Part shown: positions 8,642-18,300 of the stretch, in pieces | How positions within the stretch are numbered: the first letter of the stretch is position 1 | Layout of the letters: every line of letters starts with the position of its first letter | Source of the DNA: Neisseria elongata subsp. elongata | GTDB lineage: Bacteria; Pseudomonadota; Gammaproteobacteria; Burkholderiales; Neisseriaceae | Assembly: GCF_900113545.1 (NCBI RefSeq) | Contig: NZ_FOPS01000001.1 | Coordinates: forward strand, 248,001-312,000 | Length of the DNA stretch: 64,000 bases | Reading direction: 5' to 3' | The notes under the pieces: model-generated | Databases searched by the model: none | What the model saw: only the letters and a program-made list of their open reading frames with translations | Told to the model about the DNA's origin: nothing | Translations under genes and position numbers: made by a program

Positions 8642-9388
8642 TCAGCCCAATTCGTCCTGCTTCCTACTTAACAAGGCATGGATGGCGCGGGCGGTTTCCT
8701 GTCTGGCTTCGGTGGCGGCAACAGGCTCGAGGAAGTGCAGTTCCACCGTGCTTTGCGGTTGGGAAATAATGGCGCGGATGGATTGCCACAGGCTGATGTC
8801 GCCGTAGTAGGCGGCATGGGGGTTCGGGCTGCTGCCATCGGGGTTGGGGTAACGGCAGAGGACGGGCAGCAGAGGGACGCCTGCTTCATAGGCCGCCTGA
8901 AAAAAGCTGGTTTTAAAGGGGAGGATGCTGCGGCCTTCGGTGCTGGTGCCTTCCGGAAAGAGGGTTACGGTGTCGCCGTTTTGCAGGGCTTCGGTAACGC
9001 GGCGGATTTTTTCGCTGTTGCCTTCGGTGCCTTTGTTGCGGGCGACGTAAACGGTTTGCGCCTGTGTGGCGAGGTAGCCGATAACCGGCCATTTGGCCAC
9101 GTCGTCTTTGGCGACGAAGCGGCCGGGGAAAGCGGCGTTTACGGCCATGATGTCCAGCCATGAGATGTGGTTGCAGATCAGCATTTGGCCGTGTTCTTCG
9201 GAGGGGAGGCTGCCGTAGGTTTTCAGTTTCATGCCGCACGAGGCGAGGACGCGCAAAGACCATATCTGTATCGCGCGCAATTTGCGTTTTTTGCTGTAAA
9301 ACGGAAAGAGGAAGAACATTTCGGCCATGCCGTAAAGCAGGCAGCCGCCTATGCAGACCAGGCGGAATATGAAGCGTATTTGATTCAT
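8642..9388 (-). CDS. Lyso-phospholipid acyltransferase, PlsC/OlsA-like
   Basis: 248 residues. An N-terminal hydrophobic anchor is followed by the acyltransferase motifs NHISWLD (HX4D, catalytic His and Asp) and FPEGTSTEG. Such inner-membrane enzymes transfer a second acyl chain to lysophosphatidate or, in the OlsA group, to lyso-ornithine lipid. The upstream neighbour (9463-10212) is an OlsB-like N-acyltransferase on the same strand, which favours the OlsA role, but neisserial NlaA/NlaB-type PlsC paralogues are also possible. I start at MNQIRF (9388); the longer frame would translate a DUS hairpin. Confidence 0.85.
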   Translation of the reverse strand: MNQIRFIFRLVCIGGCLLYGMAEMFFLFPFYSKKRKLRAIQIWSLRVLASCGMKLKTYGSLPSEEHGQMLICNHISWLDIMAVNAAFPGRFVAKDDVAKWPVIGYLATQAQTVYVARNKGTEGNSEKIRRVTEALQNGDTVTLFPEGTSTEGRSILPFKTSFFQAAYEAGVPLLPVLCRYPNPDGSSPNPHAAYYGDISLWQSIRAIISQPQSTVELHFLEPVAATEARQETARAIHALLSRKQDELG

Positions 9389-9419
9389 GTATCGGGCTTT
9401 TTTATGATTATACGGACAG

Positions 9420-9449
9420 GAGGCCGTCTGAAAGGTTTTCAGACGGCCT
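9420..9449. terminator. DUS hairpin between the two acyltransferase genes
   Basis: AGGCCGTCTGAAA and TTTCAGACGGCCT are separated by only a few bases, between the OlsB-like and OlsA-like genes. Partial transcriptional attenuation is possible. Confidence 0.55.
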
Positions 9450-9462
9450 TTTGTCGGCTGTT

Positions 9463-10212
9463 TCAGACTTTCGGAGCGAATTTTTGCAGATAGCGGTCGC
9501 TCAGTTGCGTGATGTCCATCATGATTAAGACATCCGCGCAGTTGAAGGCTTCGTCTACGCAGGGTTCGCCGCAAAACCACGCGCCGGCTTTCAAATATCC
9601 TTTAATCAAAGGCGGCACGGACGGGTTTTCAGACGGCGTGATTTCGTTCCATTTAAGGGGGTTGAGCGGTTTGACGCACCATTGTTCCGGCGCGAGATAT
9701 TTTTCTTTCAGGCTGTGGTAAAGCGCGGCCGCGTCGCTGCCGCCGTCGTGCATTTCGATGCTGCCGCAGCCTATCATGAAGCGCAGGTTTTCGTCTTTCA
9801 TGAATTTGACCAAGCCCGTCCACAGGAGCATGACGAGGCCGCCGTTGCGGTAGTCGGGGTGGGTGCAGGCGCGGCCGAGTTCGACGGTTTGCGGCAGGAT
9901 GTCTTTCAGCGGCGAGAGGTCGAATTCGTGTTCGCTGTACCAGCCGCCGACTTTTTTGGCGGTTTCTTCGGTAATCAGGCGGTAGCAGCCGATGACTTCG
10001 CCCGTAGCGTCGTCGAAGGCGAGGAGGTGGTGGCAGTGCTCGTCGTAGGGGTCGATGTCGCGCCCGTCGGTGTTCGGGATGTCCGCGCCCAATTCTTCGG
10101 CAAACACGCGGTAGCGCAGGCGTTGCGCGGCTTCGATTTCGGCTTGGGTTTCGGCCAGGCGTACGCTCAGGCCGATTTTGGGACCGGTGGAATTAAAACG
10201 GCTGCTGTTCAT
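9463..10212 (-). CDS. GNAT-fold N-acyltransferase, OlsB-like
   Basis: 249 residues. The protein matches the Acetyltransf_5/OlsB type. RLRYRVFAEELGA is followed by a conserved acidic patch (DIDPYDEHCHHLLAFD), then the acyl-binding core VELGRACTHPDYRNGG, which includes the ELGR signature. OlsB enzymes attach a 3-hydroxyacyl chain to the alpha-amino group of ornithine, the first step of ornithine-lipid synthesis. Paired with the PlsC-like gene downstream, this forms a plausible olsBA unit. The start at MNSSRFN (10212) avoids translating upstream DUS sequence. The older haemolysin label of the family has no support in the sequence. Confidence 0.82.
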   Translation of the reverse strand: MNSSRFNSTGPKIGLSVRLAETQAEIEAAQRLRYRVFAEELGADIPNTDGRDIDPYDEHCHHLLAFDDATGEVIGCYRLITEETAKKVGGWYSEHEFDLSPLKDILPQTVELGRACTHPDYRNGGLVMLLWTGLVKFMKDENLRFMIGCGSIEMHDGGSDAAALYHSLKEKYLAPEQWCVKPLNPLKWNEITPSENPSVPPLIKGYLKAGAWFCGEPCVDEAFNCADVLIMMDITQLSDRYLQKFAPKV

Positions 10213-10339
10213 GTGATTTGTCTGAATCCGGATGTGAAAGGGCGGCATTATAGCCAACATCTCGCCGCGGCGGGAAATCGGGTATGATAGGCCGTCTGAA
10301 AACACACTCCGCCTTTTCAAGGACAATGAAGGAATCACC

Positions 10340-11128
10340 GTGAAAACCATCAGTCAAACCCTCAACCTCGTTTCAGACGGCCTGCCGTTTTTTCAGGCGG
10401 AATGGCCGGCACCCGCCAACGTGAAAACATTGGTCAGCACCCGAAACGGCGGGGTGAGCCAAGCCCCCTATGCTTCCCTGAATGTCGGCGGCCATGTCGG
10501 CGACCGGCCGGAAAACGTCGCGCGCAACCGCGAAATCGTGCAAGCCGCCGTACCTGTGCCGCCCGCCTACCTGAACCAAACCCACAGCAGCATCGTGCTG
10601 CCCGCCGCAGACGTGCTCGGCAGCACGCCCGAAGCCGACGCATCATTCGACCGCACGGGCACGGCAGCTTGCGCGGTGATGACGGCAGACTGCCTGCCCG
10701 TTCTGCTTTGCGACCGCGCGGGCACGGTGGTGGCCGCCGCCCATGCGGGCTGGCGCGGCCTGGCAGGCGGCATCCTGCAAAACACGGTGGCCGCGATGCA
10801 GGCCGATCCCGGCGAAATCATGGCCTACCTCGGCCCCGCCATCGGCCCCGATGCTTTCGAGGTCGGCGAAGACGTGCGCGAAGCCTTCTGCCGCCTGCAT
10901 TCCACCGCCGAAAACGCCTTTGAAGGCATAGGCGGCGGCAAATACCTGGCCGACATCTACGCCCTCGCGCGGCAAACCCTGCGCCGCGAAGGCGTAAACC
11001 TGATTTACGGCGGTACGCACTGCACCGTATTGGAACGCGACACCTTTTTCTCCTACCGCCGCGACGGCCAAACCGGCCGGATGGTCAGCATGATTTGGCT
11101 GGAAAAACCGGCTGGCGAGGCCGTCTGA
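10340..11128 (+). CDS. pgeF: PgeF-family polyphenol oxidase / peptidoglycan editing factor (YfiH)
   Basis: 262 residues of the DUF152 (YfiH) family. Family members bind a metal through His and Cys residues and are reported to act as purine nucleoside-related enzymes and to limit misincorporation of Ser into peptidoglycan precursors. Conserved motifs are NQTHSS, MTADCLPVLL (Cys ligand) and AAHAGWRGLAGGI (His ligand). The start is GTG at 10340 preceded by AAGGAATCACC; the ATG at 10326 hits a stop at once. A TATGAT -10-like box sits near 10280. Divergent from the OlsB-like gene. Confidence 0.9.
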   Translation: MKTISQTLNLVSDGLPFFQAEWPAPANVKTLVSTRNGGVSQAPYASLNVGGHVGDRPENVARNREIVQAAVPVPPAYLNQTHSSIVLPAADVLGSTPEADASFDRTGTAACAVMTADCLPVLLCDRAGTVVAAAHAGWRGLAGGILQNTVAAMQADPGEIMAYLGPAIGPDAFEVGEDVREAFCRLHSTAENAFEGIGGGKYLADIYALARQTLRREGVNLIYGGTHCTVLERDTFFSYRRDGQTGRMVSMIWLEKPAGEAV

Positions 11129-11159
11129 AAACCGCCGTGCAAAGGCCGTCCACAAGCCT

Positions 11160-11740
11160 TGTTTACCGCCCTGTATAGAAAATGTGGATAAGCAGGATAA
11201 ACCCTTCAAACGCCGACCGAAAAACAAAACGCCCAAAAAACAGGCAAACTTAAAACATCCGCACCACAACGGCAAACACCTTTTTCAGACGGCCTGAACA
11301 AACCGTGCGGGCAACAAAACCCACAGCCGCTGTTTGCCGCCCTGTGCAGCAAATGTGGATAAGCGGGGTAAACCCTTCAAACGCCGACCGAAAAACAAAA
11401 TGCCTAAAAAACAGGCAAACTTAAAACATCCGCACCACAACGGCAAACACCTTTTTCAGACGGCCTGAACAAGCAATGCGCGCGACAAAACCCACAGCCG
11501 CTGTTTGCCGCCCTGTGCAGCAAATGTGGATAAGCGGGATAAGCCCTTCAAACGCCGACCGAAAAATAAAATGCCTAAAAAACAGGCAAACTTAAAACAT
11601 CCGCACCACAACGGCAGACACCTTTTTCAGACGGCCTGAACAAACCGTGCGGGCGACAAAACCCACAGCCGCTGTTTGCCGCCCTGTATAGAAAATGTGG
11701 ATAAACCCCCTAAGCCTTTCGGGAGACAGGCAAAAAACAA
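11160..11740. repeat. 171-bp tandem repeat array with four perfect DnaA boxes
   Basis: Three full 171-base units start at 11160, 11331 and 11502, and a partial fourth at 11673 decays after about 45 bases. Each begins TGTTT(A/G)CCGCCCTGT. Each carries TGTGGATAA, the complement of DnaA box TTATCCACA, at 11183-11191, 11354-11362, 11525-11533 and 11696-11704, exactly 171 bases apart. Each full unit ends with TTTTTCAGACGGCCTGAAC, a DUS. Units are nearly identical, so recent amplification is likely. No gene is evident in 11129-11771. Possible roles are DnaA titration, a replication-control site, or chance boxes in a mobile repeat. Confidence 0.9.
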
Positions 11741-11771
11741 ACCGCACAAAAAATAAGCATAAGGAACCGCC

Positions 11772-13091
11772 ATGCAAACCCTTTCCGCCGCCGCACGCAC
11801 CCAAGCCGCACGGCTGCGCCTGAAAAAAAGCCGCCGCCTCGCCACCGCCCTGCTTTTGGCCGCCGCCGCACTGTTCTGCCTTTCCGCAGCCTTCCTGCAC
11901 CGTTACCCCCAACTGGCCTACCTCAAAGCCTTCTCGGAAGCCGCCATGATAGGCGGGCTGGCCGACTGGTTTGCCGTTACCGCCCTTTTCAGACGGCCCC
12001 TCGGACTGCCCGTCCCCCACACCGCCATCCTGCCGCGCAACCAAAACCGCATTGCCGACGAACTCGGCCGCTTCATCGAATACAACTTCCTGCGCGAACG
12101 GCCGGTCGCCCTGCGCGTTTACCGCGCCGCACCGACGGAAAAACTACTGCGCCGCCTGGCCGACCCCGCCGTCCGCCGCATCTGGCTGCCCCCGCTCTGC
12201 GCCCGCCTGCCCGACCTGCTGCAAACCGTGCCGCCCGAACAGGCCGCCCGCTTTGCCGCCAAACTGCTGGCCGAACAATACGACGGCGGCAAAATCGGCA
12301 GCACGCTGGCCGACGGCATGGAACTGCTGAAAAACCGCGACATGCACGAAAGCCTGTTCCTTGCCCTGCTCGGCCACACGCGGACATGGCTGCAAAGCGA
12401 AAGCACCCGCGTGCTGTTGGAACAAAACCTGCGCGAATGGGCGGCCAAAATCGACGGCGGCTCGCCCGGCAGCTGGGACAAACTCAAAGCCTCCCTCAAA
12501 TCCGCCCTCGTCGGCCGCGTGGACGACTGGGTAGCGGCCAAAGTGCTGGATTGGGTGGACGGCTGCCTGGCCGATGCCGCCGCACAGCCCGACCACGCCC
12601 TGCGGCAAATGTTCGACCGCCAATACACCCGCATGATCGGCGAACTGCGCCACTCCGCAAGCTGGCACCGCCGCCTCGAAGCGGGCAAGGCGCAACTCGC
12701 CGCCTCCCCCGCCCTACAGCGCAGCCTCGCGCAACTGTGGCAAAGCCTGACCGAATGGACGCGGCGCGACACGGCGGCGGAAAACTCACGCATACGCGCG
12801 CAAATAGAAAAACTGCTCGACCGCATCCCGGCGCAAATCGAACGCAACCCCCGCCTCATGCGCCGCGCCGACATCCGCCTCGCCCTGCTTGCCCGCGAAC
12901 TGCTGGGCAGCAACAAAGGCCGTGCCGCCGCCTTCGTCGCCGAACAGGTCAAACGCTGGAACGGCGAAGAAATCACCGACAAACTGGAACTCGGCCTCGG
13001 CCGCGACCTGCAATACATCCGCATCAACGGCACCCTCGTCGGCGGCCTGGCCGGCCTCTTGATTTACAGCCTCTCGCAATGGCTGTTTTAA
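11772..13091 (+). CDS. DUF445 family membrane protein (YjiN-like)
   Basis: 439 residues. There is one hydrophobic helix near residues 25-45 (ATALLLAAAALFCL), a conserved GGLADWFAVTALFRRPLGLP segment, a long helical domain and a C-terminal hydrophobic helix GTLVGGLAGLLIYSLSQW. This is the DUF445 pattern of inner-membrane proteins of unknown function. The conserved IPHTAILPRN-type stretch appears as VPHTAILPRNQNRIADELG. ATG 11772 follows AAGGAACCGCC. It lies directly after the DnaA-box array, whose last unit may contain its promoter. A DUS inside the gene (near 11990) encodes part of the conserved ALFRRP. Confidence 0.85.
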   Translation: MQTLSAAARTQAARLRLKKSRRLATALLLAAAALFCLSAAFLHRYPQLAYLKAFSEAAMIGGLADWFAVTALFRRPLGLPVPHTAILPRNQNRIADELGRFIEYNFLRERPVALRVYRAAPTEKLLRRLADPAVRRIWLPPLCARLPDLLQTVPPEQAARFAAKLLAEQYDGGKIGSTLADGMELLKNRDMHESLFLALLGHTRTWLQSESTRVLLEQNLREWAAKIDGGSPGSWDKLKASLKSALVGRVDDWVAAKVLDWVDGCLADAAAQPDHALRQMFDRQYTRMIGELRHSASWHRRLEAGKAQLAASPALQRSLAQLWQSLTEWTRRDTAAENSRIRAQIEKLLDRIPAQIERNPRLMRRADIRLALLARELLGSNKGRAAAFVAEQVKRWNGEEITDKLELGLGRDLQYIRINGTLVGGLAGLLIYSLSQWLF

Positions 13092-13102
13092 AAACAAACT
13101 TT

Positions 13103-13219
13103 AAAGGCCGTCTGAAAAACATTCCGCCGCCGCAAGGCCGCACCTTCGCCCCCCATCGGAGGCCGTCTGAAAAACCGTTGCGGAAAATCCCGGCCGCAGA
13201 CGTTTTTTCAGACGGCCTC
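13103..13219. terminator. Three DUS between DUF445 gene and purC
   Basis: Two direct copies (13103, 13158) and one inverted copy (13203) of the DUS occur within 120 bases. The inverted partner can pair with either direct copy, giving alternative terminator hairpins behind the DUF445 gene. Confidence 0.55.
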
Positions 13220-13292
13220 ATGCTGCAAAACACGCCGTTTGGAGTACAATGCGCCCCTTTCCACACCCTTTCAACCCACAGGAAACCCGGCC

Positions 13293-14153
<861 letters not shown>

Positions 14154-14156
14154 ACC

Positions 14157-14199
14157 GTTTTTCAGACGGCCTCCCTGCCCGGAGAGGCCGTCTGAAAAC
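14157..14199. terminator. Inverted DUS pair after purC
   Basis: GTTTTTCAGACGGCCTC and GAGGCCGTCTGAAAAC face each other three bases after the purC stop. Confidence 0.7.
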
Positions 14200-14244
14200 A
14201 TTTTCCCTCCCCGTTTACACCCGAACCGCACAGAAAAAGCCGAT

Positions 14245-14700
14245 ATGAACAAGAAAACCGCCGCCCTGTTTTCCGCCGCCTTTTTAGTGGCCGCCGCCCT
14301 GCCCGCCGCCGCCATCGCCATGCCCTCCATCTGCGTCAAACCCGACCCCAACGTCGCTGCCCGCTTCGACGGAGTAGGCTGCTACGACAACGTCGTGATG
14401 TTAATTCAGAAAAACGGCCTTTACGGCTATGCCGAATTGGACGGAAAAATTATTATCCCGCCGCAATATCAAGATGCCGCCGACAAACCGGCGGAAAGGT
14501 TTCCGAGAAACCGAGAACTGCTGATACCGGTAAAAAAGGGAAAGCTTTGGGGCTACATCGATTTGTCGGACAAAACCCGCATCCCGTTCCGCTATGAAGA
14601 GGCCGAGCCGTTTATCGAACAATACGGCACGTCCGCCAGAGTGCGGCAAAACGGCCGTGATTTTTCAATCGACCTCAAAGGCCGCGAAGTCAAACAGTAA
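14245..14700 (+). CDS. Secreted WG-repeat protein
   Basis: 151 residues. An N-terminal signal peptide (charged MNKKT, hydrophobic Ala-rich core, cleavage near AIAMPS) precedes three WG-like repeats: GLYGYAELDGKIIIPPQY, GKLWGYIDLSDKTRIPFRY and a degenerate last copy. Two Cys flank the first repeat and may form a disulfide. WG repeats are beta-structured modules of unknown binding role; the protein is probably periplasmic. It has no partner gene: purC lies upstream behind a DUS hairpin and greB is convergent. Function is unknown. Confidence 0.75.
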   Translation: MNKKTAALFSAAFLVAAALPAAAIAMPSICVKPDPNVAARFDGVGCYDNVVMLIQKNGLYGYAELDGKIIIPPQYQDAADKPAERFPRNRELLIPVKKGKLWGYIDLSDKTRIPFRYEEAEPFIEQYGTSARVRQNGRDFSIDLKGREVKQ

Positions 14701-14771
14701 AACCGACAACCGAAACGTAAACAGAGCCGGATATTTTCCGGCTCTGTTTGCTTATCCCGCTACGGGCGGAC

Positions 14772-15260
14772 TCAATCGATTCTGACATAGGCCACTTCGA
14801 GGATTTCGATGTCCTCGCGCCCCTCCGGCGTGTTCAGCGACACTTCGTCGCCCTCCCGCGCCTTAATCAGGCAGCGCGCCAGCGGGGAAATCCAGGAAAT
14901 TTTGTTTTGCGCGGTGTCGATTTCGTCTATGCCGACGATTTTTACCGTCTGCTCGCTGCCGTTGCCGCGCAGCAGGGTTACGGTTGCGCCGAAAAAGATT
15001 TGGTCGGTGGCCTCGCGCGTTTCCGGATCAACGACCTGCGCCGCCTCCAAACGCTTGGTGAGAAAGCGGATGCGGCGGTCGATTTCGCGCATCCGCCGTT
15101 TGCCGTAAAGATAATCGCCGTTTTCGCTGCGGTCGCCGTTGGAAGCCGCCCAGTTCACAATCTGCACGATTTCGGGCCGTTCTTTATTGACCAACTGGTA
15201 CAACTCGTCTTTCAAGCTGAGCCAGCCTGCGGGCGTGATGTAGTTCGGAGTGTCGCTCAT
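14772..15260 (-). CDS. greB: Transcription elongation factor GreB
   Basis: 162 residues. GreB enters the RNA polymerase secondary channel and stimulates cleavage of backtracked RNA. The N-terminal coiled coil carries the acidic tip with conserved DRSENGDYLYGK (Asp and Glu that position Mg2+), followed by RRMREIDRRIRFL. The C-terminal FKBP-like domain includes ISWISPLARCLIKAREGDEV, the usual SP(L/I)ARAL element. The length and the YLYGK sequence favour GreB over GreA. It is convergent with the WG-repeat gene and divergent from recB, 136 bases away. Confidence 0.94.
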   Translation of the reverse strand: MSDTPNYITPAGWLSLKDELYQLVNKERPEIVQIVNWAASNGDRSENGDYLYGKRRMREIDRRIRFLTKRLEAAQVVDPETREATDQIFFGATVTLLRGNGSEQTVKIVGIDEIDTAQNKISWISPLARCLIKAREGDEVSLNTPEGREDIEILEVAYVRID

Positions 15261-15360
15261 AGCAAAGGCCGTCTGAAAAAAAGCGGCATTTTAGCGCGAA
15301 AGGCGGCGGAAAAACCACAAGCACAACCCGCCGCCGCAACGTTTCAGACGGCCGCCTTGC

Positions 15361-15366
15361 TATAAT
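15361..15366 (+). promoter_or_regulatory. -10 box of the recB promoter
   Basis: A consensus TATAAT lies 31 bases before the recB ATG, in GCTATAATGCGC. The -35 region overlaps a DUS and is weak. Confidence 0.55.
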
Positions 15367-15396
15367 GCGCGTTTTCCACACTTCCGACCCGCCGCC

Positions 15397-18300
15397 ATGT
15401 CCCGCAGCATCCTCCCGTTCGACCCGCTGACCGTCCCCGTACAAGGCACCGCCTTAATCGAAGCCTCCGCCGGCACCGGCAAAACCTACGGCATCGCCGC
15501 CCTCTTCGCCCGCCTGATCCTGCTGGAAAAGCTGCCTGTGGACAAAGTGCTGGTGGTTACCTTCACCAAAGCCGCCACCGCCGAACTGAAAACCCGCCTG
15601 CGCGGCCGTTTGGACGAAGCCTTCCGCCGGATACGCGGCGACAAAATGGACGAAGAAGCCGACGATTTCATGCGCGGCCTGCTCGAACAGGCGGCGCGGC
15701 AGGAAACGCCCGAACGGCTGGAACTGCGCCTGAAAGCCGCGCTGTCGCAGTTCGACAACGCCGCCATCTACACCATCCACGGCTTCTGCCAACGCCTGCT
15801 GGGCGACTACGCCTTCCTCTGCCAAGTGCCGTTTGAAACCTCTTCCGCCGACGACAACGACAAACGCGATCTGAACACCTACGCGCAGGATTTCTGGCGG
15901 CAAAACGTGTCGCACGACGCGCAAAACGCCCGCCTCGCCTTTCATGCCGACCTCACGCCCGACCAGGTATTGCAACAGTTTTCCCGCTACCTCGGCCGCC
16001 CCGACCTGCTTTTCAGACGGCCTCAAACCGATTTGGCCGCCGAAACGGAGCGGGCGCAGGCGGTTTGGACGGAACTGCAACAGCGTTTCCCCGAACTGAA
16101 AGACCTGTTCTGGCGTGTGCATCCCATGTTGCATCAGGGTTGGTTTAAACAACCCGATTATGAAGAGAAACTTAATAAATTAACTGAGCTTCTCAAGCAA
16201 GATCAGATACCTACAGAATGGATAGTAAAAAACCTAAAAAATAAGAATAAAAAACGTGTATTCTCTACAGAATACCTTCTCAATGCAGCTAAAAAAAATA
16301 GTCCACTATCTAATGGGGAATTAGCCGAACTTAGCTTTTTTGATCGCACGCTTACTGCGGCAGAAAGCCTGCTCGATGCCGAACAACAGGCACTTATCGC
16401 CCTGCAACTCGACTGCCTGCAATACGTCCGCCGCACCGCCGCCGAACAGCGGGCGACGCGGCAGGAACGCAGTCCCGACGACCTGCTGCTCGACGTTTAC
16501 CACGCCCTCACCGCCGGCGCGCACCGAGACAAACTCGCCGAAGCCGTCTCGCAAAACTGGCGCGTTGCCCTGATAGACGAATTCCAAGACACCGACCCGC
16601 TGCAATACGAAATCTTCCGCCGCACCTTTGCCGCCCACGGCAACCCGCTCTTCCTCGTCGGCGACCCCAAACAGGCGATTTACGGCTTTCGCGGCGCGGA
16701 CATCTACGCCTACCTCCAAGCCGCCGCCGACACCCCCGTCCACTACACCCTCGCGCACAACTACCGCAGCCACAGCCTGCTCATCGACAACATCGGCCGC
16801 CTGTTCCAACAGAAAGAACGCCCCTTCGTCCTCGAACACATCGGCTACCCGGCCGTTACCGCCCCGCGCACGACAAGCCGCCTCACCCCGCCGCAGGCGG
16901 CATTGAAAATCCGCTGGCTGAACGACGGCGGCGAACCCGACCCCAACAAAGAAACCCTCCGCAGCCGCGCAGCCGAATACTGCGCCGACGAAATCGCCGC
17001 CCTGATCAACCAAGCGGCGGAAGGCCGTCTGAATTACAAAAACATTCCGGCGGAAGCCGGCCAAATCGCCGTTTTGGTCCATAGCCACAACCAAGGCGCG
17101 ATGATAAAGCGCACCTTGGCCGCACGCGGCATCCCCAGCGTATCGATAGAGCGCGAATCCGTATTTGCCGGCGAAGAAGCCAAAGCCCTGGCCGCCCTGC
17201 TCGGCTTCTGGCTCGACCCCCGCCGCACCGAACCCCTGCGCTTCATCCTCGCCGGCATCCTGTTCGGTCAAACCGCCGAACAACTCCATGCCCTCAACCG
17301 CGACGAAGCCCTGCTGTCCGGATACATCTCCGCCGCCGAAGATTTCCTGCAAATTTGGCAGCGGCAGGGCATCTACGCCGCCCTGACCGCCTTCGCCCGC
17401 CGCTACGGCCTCGAAGGCAGGCTGCTGGCCGCAGACGGCGGACGCACCCTGACCAACTTCTGGCAGCTGGCCGAACTTTTGGCCGACGAAAACGAAAACA
17501 GCCACACCCCCGCCGCGCTGCACCAATGGCTGCTGGCCCAAATCCAAGACCCGCCCCAAAACGAAAACGCCGTCCTACGGCTGGAAAGCGACGAGGCACT
17601 GGTCAAAATCGTAACCATCCATGCCTCCAAAGGCCTGCAATATCCCTTCGTGTTCTGCCCGTTCTCCTGGGACACCGCCGAAAAGAAAAACGAAGCATGG
17701 CACATCCTCCACCGCGAAAACGGCAGCGAACTGCTTGCCGACAGCCAGCTCGACGAAGCCGACCGCGAACAGCTCGACGACGAAGACCTGGGCGAACGCC
17801 TTCGCCTGCTCTACGTCGCCCTCACCCGCGCCGAAGAACAACTCGTCATCTATGCCGCCCGCTGCAGCAGTACCCCGCGCAACACCTTTGCCTACCTGCT
17901 CGAAGGCCTGCCTTCAGACGGCCGTCTGAAAGCCCGCCAAGCCTACGAAGCCGAGAAAGAAAACCAGACCGAAATGCTGCGCCGCAACTGGCTGCGCTGG
18001 ATAAACGCCGCCCCCGAAAGCATCGAATGGCAGGAAGGCGCACCCCTTTCGGCAGCCGTGCAAACCCGCCGCCGCAGCGGCACCGAATACCGCGCCGCCG
18101 TTTACCCGCCCCGCCGTTTCAGCTTCGTCCGCCACACCAGCTTTACCGGCCTCACCCGCTACCTCGGCCACGGCCCAGCCAAGCCCGATGACGACGACGG
18201 GCTGCAACCCGCGCTCGACCCGGCCGAACTGTCCGCCGACAGCCTTCTGCCGCTTCCCGACACGGACAACGCCCCGCGCGACATCTTCCACTTTCCCCGC

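Noticed and set aside
8471-8671. Small plus-strand ORF in the hmbR upstream gap
   Set aside because: It runs through the terminator palindrome and into the antisense of the acyltransferase gene; no ribosome site.
11160-11740. Interpretation of the repeat array as a CRISPR array
   Set aside because: Units are 171 bases and almost wholly identical, with no unique spacers and no cas genes.
11160-11740. Interpretation of the repeat array as the chromosomal origin itself
   Set aside because: dnaA, dnaN, rpmH and gid genes are absent and no AT-rich unwinding region is visible; it remains only a possible DnaA-binding locus.
16321-17559. Long minus-strand open frame (about 412 codons) opposite recB
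   Set aside because: It is the antisense shadow of a GC-rich gene with intact RecB motifs; its translation is Gly/Val/Ala-rich low complexity without domains.
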